This document shows positions 49,356 through 54,719 of a DNA stretch of 54,719 bases, piece by piece. The stretch lies in NCBI GenBank assembly GCA_902798815.1, contig CADBYH010000009.1, positions 1 through 54,719 on the forward strand, read 5' to 3'. Position numbers and translations under genes: made by a program. Below the pieces are notes generated by a model. That model had not been told where the DNA came from. It searched no databases and saw only the letters and a program-made list of their open reading frames with translations. Each line of letters opens with the position of its first letter. Within the stretch, counting starts at the first letter, position 1. This DNA is from an uncultured Erysipelotrichaceae bacterium (lineage in GTDB: Bacteria; Bacillota_I; Bacilli_A; RF39; UBA660).

Positions 49356-51033
49356 TGCTTGTAGATAATTTATAAATAAATACTGTTTGAATAGCATTAT
49401 CACTTGCATATCCAGAATAATTCTTAGATAATTTAGACATTTGTTTAAAAGTATTTATATAATTATTTGCTTTATTAGATATTCCAACTAATTTACTAAT
49501 TCCTTCTTTATTTAATTTATCTATTCCTTGAGTTAAAGTATTAACTCCTTCACTAATTTTAGATGAACCATCTTTTAATTTTAAAGATCCATCATATAAG
49601 GCACTTAAACCAGAATTTAATTCAGTTGAACCATTGTATAAAGAATTAACTCCTCCAATTAATGTATTCATCTTTCCTTTAAACATAGCTATAGTTTGTT
49701 CATTTACATAATTAATATCACTTACTCCTATTAAACCACATAATACTTGAGCAAGACCTTCATTAGCACCTAATAATTTATTTTTAGATTCTAATAAACC
49801 ATTCTTTTGAGTATTTAATGATTCAATTGTCTCATTAACTTGAACAATACCAGCTTCTAATTGTGCTTTATTTTCTCTTAATTGTTGCAATTGATTAATT
49901 TCTTCATTAGATAATCCAGTACTTACAAGTTTATCTAATAAAGAATTAATACCTGTATTAACAGTATTCAATTGTCCTTCTAAATTATCTTTACTAGAAG
50001 TTGCTTGAGAAATACCTGCATCTATTTGATTAACTCCCCCATTAACTTGTTCAAGTAAACCAATATTTTCATTATATTTACTATATAAAGTATCGATTAA
50101 TGTTCCAAAAGAAGTAAATGATGATACACCTTCATTTAATTGCTCTAATCCATTAGTTAATTCATTAGTACCATCAGCAGCACTTTCAAGTTCTTTACTT
50201 AAGGTATCAATACCATTATCTAATTCAACAGTACCATTATATAATTGATTAGAACCATCATATAACTTATTAACACCATCTTGTAAAGTATTAATACCTG
50301 CAAGATAAGAATTAATTTGATCAAGTTTATTAATATCAATTTCACTAAGTAATTTAGGTGTAATTACAAAATAGAAATTAATATCTTCAAACTTAGTAGT
50401 ATCATAACTCAAAGTAATTTGATCAAGTCCCTTAAATTCATAAATCTTAGTACTTTCATATAATCCAGGGGCACTAATAGCACTAATAACAGTCTTTTCT
50501 CCAGTAGAAATACTCTTACCATGAGTAATACTATAATTGCTATTAAATTTATTATTTACAGTTGTTGTAACTGATACTACATAAGGAACATACATCCCAT
50601 AATCATAATTATAATCACTATTTACAAAATCAAAAACAATCTTAATATTTCCTTTCTTATTTTTAATTTTACTTGGTTTAACTTCTTGTCCATTTAAATA
50701 GTATTTAGCACTAACTTTAATAGGTAAACTACTACTTACACTTCCTTGATAATATATATCATTACCAGTAGATTTCCATGTTATATCAGAATTATCTCTA
50801 CTAAACTTTTCATAACCATTGACATTCTTAATATCATTTATATAAGTTTGATCTAAAACATCACCTTTATTTAAATTTTTTAAATGATTATTAACAATTG
50901 TCTTATTAACACTACCATCATATTTAAGATTAGAATATATTGCCTCTGTTTTAGTAAAAGCATAACCATTCATTGGAATAATAAATGCTGTTGTAAGTAA
51001 TGCAGTAAATATAAATTTAGATAAACTTTTCAT
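49351..51033 (-). CDS. Secreted YhgE/Pip-like protein with glycine-leucine repeats
   Basis: 560 residues with a signal peptide (about 1-25, ending GYAFT). Residues 25-230 form a folded beta-rich domain. Residues 245-535 are a helical repeat region with the pattern LxxGxxxLxxG (LQDGVNKLYDGSNQLYNGT, LTNGLEQLNEG, LYNGSTELNSGLSAL, LKDGSSKISEGVNTL), characteristic of the YhgE/Pip/X repeats that build rod-like extracellular coiled structures. The gene is 1 base after the MMPL pump gene, and such proteins are often paired with MMPL-type transporters. It lacks a C-terminal membrane segment. It probably forms the outer part of the efflux or secretion complex. Confidence 0.85.
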   Translation of the reverse strand: MKSLSKFIFTALLTTAFIIPMNGYAFTKTEAIYSNLKYDGSVNKTIVNNHLKNLNKGDVLDQTYINDIKNVNGYEKFSRDNSDITWKSTGNDIYYQGSVSSSLPIKVSAKYYLNGQEVKPSKIKNKKGNIKIVFDFVNSDYNYDYGMYVPYVVSVTTTVNNKFNSNYSITHGKSISTGEKTVISAISAPGLYESTKIYEFKGLDQITLSYDTTKFEDINFYFVITPKLLSEIDINKLDQINSYLAGINTLQDGVNKLYDGSNQLYNGTVELDNGIDTLSKELESAADGTNELTNGLEQLNEGVSSFTSFGTLIDTLYSKYNENIGLLEQVNGGVNQIDAGISQATSSKDNLEGQLNTVNTGINSLLDKLVSTGLSNEEINQLQQLRENKAQLEAGIVQVNETIESLNTQKNGLLESKNKLLGANEGLAQVLCGLIGVSDINYVNEQTIAMFKGKMNTLIGGVNSLYNGSTELNSGLSALYDGSLKLKDGSSKISEGVNTLTQGIDKLNKEGISKLVGISNKANNYINTFKQMSKLSKNYSGYASDNAIQTVFIYKLSTSK

Positions 51034-51034
51034 A

Positions 51035-53101
51035 TTATTTAGCCTCCTTTTTTAATTTAGTTGTTTTTAATATAAATCCATCAAATATCATAAGTAATGT
51101 TGGTAATATCAATATAACAACTAACATACTTATAATAGAACCTCTCGCAAGTAATGTTGTAATTGATCCTATCATATCAATCTTTGTATATAAACTAACA
51201 CCAATTGTTGCAGAAAAGAAACATAATGCTGATGTAATAATAGATGGTACAGTCAACTTAAGTGTCTTTTCCATTGCCTTAGTTTTATCATTATTTTTTT
51301 TCTGTCTTAATTCAATATACTTTGTAGACATAAGTATTGCATAATCAATTGTTGCTCCAAGTTGTATAGTACCAACAACAATTGATGCAATAAATGGAAG
51401 TGTAACTCCTGTATAATACGCAATAGACATATTTAAGAAGATTGCAAATTCAATTGCTGCTATAAGAATGATCGGTAATCCTATAGATTGTAGTACTATT
51501 AACATAATTATAAATATAACAATAATTGAAGTATAATTAACCATCTTAAAATCATGATCTGCAATACTAACTAAATCTTTCATTAATGCTCCTTCTCCAG
51601 CAAGAATAGCATTCTTATCATATTTTTTAACTATCTTATCAACAGTACCTAATTGTTCATTTAATTTATCACTAGCAATCTCATATTCTGAATTAACTAG
51701 CATTAATTGATATTTATCATTTTCTAAAATATTTACTACTTCATCAGGTAATAATTCCCTTGTCGTAGCACTCATAAGAGTAACAGGAGATAATACTGAT
51801 GATATTCCCTTAACATCTTTAAGTTCATCAATCATTTTTTCGATATCATCACTTTTTAAATCTTTATCTAATAAAACAATCTCTGGAGATATAATATTAA
51901 ATTTTTCTGACAATCTACTATTTGCTACAGCAAAAGGTAAATCTTTTGGTAAAGAATCATCCAATTTGTAATATACATCATAATTTTTATATCCTATATA
52001 TGCAGGAATTAATAAAAGTAAGAATAATATAAATATAATTTTATGATGTTTAATTGAAAACTTCTGAATTCCTTTAAATTCTGGAAATATACTCTTATGT
52101 TCAAATTTATTAATAAATTTATCAAATGTAAGAATTAAAGCAGGAAATACAGTAAAAACTGTTATAAGGCCAAATAAAACACCTTTAGCCATAACTATAC
52201 CAATATCAGTACCTAGAGTTAAATCCATTGTACATAATGCTAAGAAACCAGCAAATGTAGTTAAAGAAGATCCTATAACTGATTTAAAAGTCTCATCTAT
52301 TGCTAAAGTCATTGCTTCCTTATTATCTTTTTTCTTACCTTTAGCATGCTCATATTTATGATATAAGAATATTGAAAAATCCGTCGTAACTCCAAGCTGT
52401 AATACAGCAGTAATTGCCTTCGTAATATAACTAATTTGTCCTAAAAATAAATTAGTACCTAAATTATAAATAATAGCAAGTCCTATATTACCAAGTAAGA
52501 ATAAAGGCATAACATAACTATTAGTCGCAAAAAGTAATATAATAACACATAATAATACTGAAATACAAACATATATTAATATCTCATTATCAGATAAATT
52601 CTTAGTATCAATAATCATAGAAGTCATACTACCAACATTAGCCTCATCATCAACAACTTCTCTAAGTTTAGTAACTGCATTAATTGTGATATCTTCTGAA
52701 GTAGAACCATCAAATGTTACCATAATTATACTAGTATCATCATTATATAACTTATCAAGTACTTCATCAGGTAACATCTCTATAGGAACAGTAGTACCTA
52801 TAACATCAACAATACTAAATACTTTATTAACTCCATCTATCTTTTTTATTTTATCTTCTAACTTTAATACTTTATTAGTATCCTTCATATCAACCATTAC
52901 AAAAGCATAAGATCCAAGACCAAAGTCCTCAGTAAGAATCTTTTCACCTTTAATAGTCTCTATATTATCCGGTAAATAAACTAAAATATCATAATTTATT
53001 CTAGTATTTATATATCCAATAACTGCTGGTATAAGTAATAATAAAGATATAATTAAAATTAATACATTATTCTTTACAATAAATCCAGAAAACTTTTTCA
53101 A
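51035..53101 (-). CDS. MMPL/RND-family transporter
   Basis: 688 residues with the two-fold RND layout: TM1 at about 10-30, an outer loop to 165, five segments to about 330, TM7 near 355-373, a second outer loop, and five final segments (about 540-680). The TM4-like motif LGVTTDFSIFLYHKY and the repeat LGATIDYAILMSTKYIE contain the proton-relay aspartates. ITSALCFFSATIGV and LTTFAGFLALCTM close each half. The start is TTG behind GAGGAGGAG. Substrates are lipids, peptides or drugs in related pumps. It is divergent from a TetR gene and controlled by the operator between them. Confidence 0.9.
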   Translation of the reverse strand: MKKFSGFIVKNNVLILIISLLLLIPAVIGYINTRINYDILVYLPDNIETIKGEKILTEDFGLGSYAFVMVDMKDTNKVLKLEDKIKKIDGVNKVFSIVDVIGTTVPIEMLPDEVLDKLYNDDTSIIMVTFDGSTSEDITINAVTKLREVVDDEANVGSMTSMIIDTKNLSDNEILIYVCISVLLCVIILLFATNSYVMPLFLLGNIGLAIIYNLGTNLFLGQISYITKAITAVLQLGVTTDFSIFLYHKYEHAKGKKKDNKEAMTLAIDETFKSVIGSSLTTFAGFLALCTMDLTLGTDIGIVMAKGVLFGLITVFTVFPALILTFDKFINKFEHKSIFPEFKGIQKFSIKHHKIIFILFLLLLIPAYIGYKNYDVYYKLDDSLPKDLPFAVANSRLSEKFNIISPEIVLLDKDLKSDDIEKMIDELKDVKGISSVLSPVTLMSATTRELLPDEVVNILENDKYQLMLVNSEYEIASDKLNEQLGTVDKIVKKYDKNAILAGEGALMKDLVSIADHDFKMVNYTSIIVIFIIMLIVLQSIGLPIILIAAIEFAIFLNMSIAYYTGVTLPFIASIVVGTIQLGATIDYAILMSTKYIELRQKKNNDKTKAMEKTLKLTVPSIITSALCFFSATIGVSLYTKIDMIGSITTLLARGSIISMLVVILILPTLLMIFDGFILKTTKLKKEAK

Positions 53102-53176
53102 AATATCTCCTCCTCGTACAATCTATTTTATTCAAACCAGTAAAATAAATTAAGTATGATATTTAAGAAAACGTAT

Positions 53177-53257
53177 GATAACCAACATTTGTTGTGCAAT
53201 TGTATAATAAATAACCAAAAAATGTTGGTTATCTTTACAAAATCATTAAAATATAAT
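53177..53257. promoter_or_regulatory. TetR-type operator between the regulator and the efflux genes
   Basis: Perfect 13-bp inverted repeats GATAACCAACATT (53177-53189) and AATGTTGGTTATC (53221-53233), with an additional half site AATAACCAA (about 53209-53217) between them. A TATAAT box at 53203-53208 lies inside the pair. A second TATAAT (53252-53257) preceding the tetR start has its -35 region (TTATCT) inside the right arm. Binding there should repress both directions. Confidence 0.8.
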
Positions 53258-53279
53258 AAAATTAAACCAGGTGATATAA

Positions 53280-53858
53280 ATGAAAAAGAAAGAAGATTTA
53301 CGTATTTTAAAAACGAAAGCAAGTCTTTATAGAGCACTTATGTCTTTAATGAAAAAGAAAACATTTGAAGATATAAAGATATCAGAAATATGTTCAACTT
53401 CTCTTATAAATAGATCAACATTCTATGATCATTTCAGCGATAAATATGAATTAATTCAATCACTTATGGAAGATATGAGAGAAGAATTAATAGAAAGTTT
53501 AGATATTAATATAAAAACAGATAATATAAAAGAATACTATATGGAACTAATAAAAGTATTATTAGATCATATAGAAGATAATAAAGATATCTATTTAGCA
53601 ATGATAAAAATAAATAGTAATTCAATAGCAAGAGACATGATGACAGATGCAATTATCTCATCAGCAACAAAAGAAATAGATAATAAATTTATTAATCAAA
53701 CAGATATTCCTACAAAAACAATAGTATTATTTTATGCAAATGGAATAATAAATGTCATTATAGAAGAACTAAATAATAGTAAAAACTTTGATAAAAATAA
53801 ATTACTATTTGTAATAAATGAACTAATTCCTAACCTAGATCATTTTACAAAAAAATAA
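53280..53858 (+). CDS. TetR/AcrR-family transcriptional regulator
   Basis: 192 residues. The N-terminal helix-turn-helix is typical: ILKTKASLYRALMSLMKKKT, FEDIKISEICSTSLINRSTF, YDHFSDKYELIQSLM. The C-terminal 120 residues form a helical ligand/dimer domain of the DhaS-like (TetR_C_7-type) subgroup, with DIYLAMIKINSNSIAR and TIVLFYANGIINVIIEEL. It is divergent from the MMPL pump gene and separated from it by a 13-bp inverted-repeat operator, so it very likely represses itself and the pump operon. The ligand is unknown. AGGTGAT precedes the ATG. Confidence 0.92.
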   Translation: MKKKEDLRILKTKASLYRALMSLMKKKTFEDIKISEICSTSLINRSTFYDHFSDKYELIQSLMEDMREELIESLDINIKTDNIKEYYMELIKVLLDHIEDNKDIYLAMIKINSNSIARDMMTDAIISSATKEIDNKFINQTDIPTKTIVLFYANGIINVIIEELNNSKNFDKNKLLFVINELIPNLDHFTKK

Positions 53859-53860
53859 AA

Positions 53861-53890
53861 AAAAAGGACTTCATTTTGAAGTCCTTTTTA
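53861..53890. terminator. Bidirectional terminator
   Basis: AAAAAGGACTTCA (53861-53873), loop TTT, TGAAGTCCTTTTT (53877-53889). It lies between tetR and the convergent surface-protein gene. Confidence 0.9.
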
Positions 53891-54719
53891 CTATCCTATA
53901 CGGAAAGCTGGGGCGACACCGCCAGTAATATGGGCACCATAGCTACTCCAATCACCACTATAATTGACACTGGCAAAATTATAACCATTATCAGAACCGG
54001 CCGGGCGCAACCACCACCATGTGTTTGAGGAATTATATTGTTTGATTGCTTTATCTAGATTTGTTCCATTCCAACTATTTGTTGAATAAGTTACTCCATT
54101 ATTACTATAATACTCTAATTGATGTGATGTTCCATATGCTGTGTCAAAGAAATGATATTGTCCATCATCAGTTCCATATACTTCTTCTGATGATAGTAAA
54201 TATAATTTATCTGTTGTTGTAAAGTTTCTCATCTTTGTTGCTGGCCATCCTCCTACATTTGTAGCAGTTGAGTTCATAGCTCTTTTCTCTACTATTTCTG
54301 CAAATTCTACTACAAATCCGCATGCTGTTTGGGAATATTCTGTATCATTGTCTCCACAATGTTCTCCTATTGTTTTATTTGCTATTCTTACCATGTAGTT
54401 ATTTCCATTTATTGTAACACTCTTTGTATCTCCTACATTATAAACACTTGTATTATTGTTTTGTACTGCTCTTTTTATTGTATACCATGAGTCTGTTGAG
54501 AATGATGTTGGTGCGTCTGATACTTTTTCTATTTCTGCTGTTGAGGTTGCTTCATCATTATCTATTGCAGTCGCTGTTATTGTTCCTACTATTTCTGTTG
54601 AGACATTATTATCTATTGGTGTTTTTATCATTTCTACTTCTACACTTACTGTTGTTGTTTGTCCTGCTTGTAGTTCTTTCTTTGCTACTGTTTCTGTTAC
54701 TCTGAAGTACTCATCATTT
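53891..54719 (-). CDS. Extracellular protein with DUF6273-like C-terminus (5' end outside window)
   Basis: The frame is open to the right edge of the window, so the N-terminus is missing; the ATG at 54631 is internal. The visible 276 residues start with a beta-rich, Thr/Val-rich part (ELQAGQTTTVSVEVEMIKTP, IVGTITATAIDN), as in surface or matrix proteins. From about residue 70 onward comes a DUF6273-like domain: DSWYTIKRAV, MVRIANKTIGEHCGD, MRNFTTTDKLYLLSSEEVYG, WWWLRPAGSDNGYNFASVNY, and the ending GGVAPAFRIG. These domains are common in large secreted proteins of gut Firmicutes; the role is unknown. A remnant of the same ending lies at 38582-38641. Confidence 0.8.
   Translation of the reverse strand, partial: NDEYFRVTETVAKKELQAGQTTTVSVEVEMIKTPIDNNVSTEIVGTITATAIDNDEATSTAEIEKVSDAPTSFSTDSWYTIKRAVQNNNTSVYNVGDTKSVTINGNNYMVRIANKTIGEHCGDNDTEYSQTACGFVVEFAEIVEKRAMNSTATNVGGWPATKMRNFTTTDKLYLLSSEEVYGTDDGQYHFFDTAYGTSHQLEYYSNNGVTYSTNSWNGTNLDKAIKQYNSSNTWWWLRPAGSDNGYNFASVNYSGDWSSYGAHITGGVAPAFRIG

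Noticed and set aside
54424-54705. Leu-rich plus-strand frame at the right end
   Set aside because: Antisense to the Thr/Val-rich part of the surface protein; no ribosome site.

Overview
The window looks like part of the chromosome of a very AT-rich, endospore-forming member of the Bacillota, probably an uncultured gut Bacilli or Erysipelotrichia-like lineage close to the Mollicutes. The evidence is the low GC content, Shine-Dalgarno sites of the AGGAGG or AGGTGAT type before nearly every gene, an alanine T-box and a SAM-I riboswitch, and sporulation genes (spoIIM, spoIIGA-sigE, spoIVB). TGA is used as a stop codon at many gene ends, so the code is the standard bacterial one and not the Mycoplasma code. 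The lineage is an inference; no rRNA gene is present.

Layout. 1-3.5 kb is accessory-looking: the 3' part of an ORF6N/phospholipase-D-like phage-type protein, an uncharacterised protein behind a GC-rich palindromic region, and an XRE-type membrane regulator. 3.7-9.9 kb holds plus-strand genes: a NUDIX hydrolase, a small lipoprotein, a 28-codon remnant of a class B sortase, a MEMO1-AMMECR1 fusion protein, a Pro/Ala/Gln-rich membrane protein, a metallo-beta-lactamase-fold hydrolase, spoIIM and a probably self-regulated XRE protein. A gene-poor stretch of about 750 bases follows, between convergent genes.

10.7-32.6 kb is mainly a minus-strand core: deoB and xerD (near spoIIM, as in Bacillus), divergent rarA, an alanine T-box operon (two P-loop kinases, alaS, holA), tdk, sigE-spoIIGA, spoIVB, xseB-xseA-nusB and mutS. 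32.7-45.1 kb contains a candidate small RNA, a heterodimeric ABC exporter, tag, a patatin-like lipase, tRNA-Glu(CTC), murC, queH, a Cys-rich protein and a metallophosphoesterase.

45.1-54.7 kb contains a SAM-I riboswitch before an uncharacterised 72-residue protein and a YggS-type PLP protein, an acyl-CoA-synthetase-like enzyme, and an ABC exporter preceded by a strongly promoted 28-residue peptide gene. Next is a TetR-controlled efflux module (MMPL pump plus YhgE-like partner) with a 13-bp inverted-repeat operator. The window ends inside a surface protein with a DUF6273-like end; a dead remnant of the same tail lies at 38.6 kb.

The best candidate for an undescribed system is the peptide/exporter pair at 47.3-49.3 kb: strong promoter, short peptide gene, leaky terminator, then an ABC exporter that seems to start at an ATT codon. 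No CRISPR array, insertion sequence, rRNA gene or replication origin was recognised.
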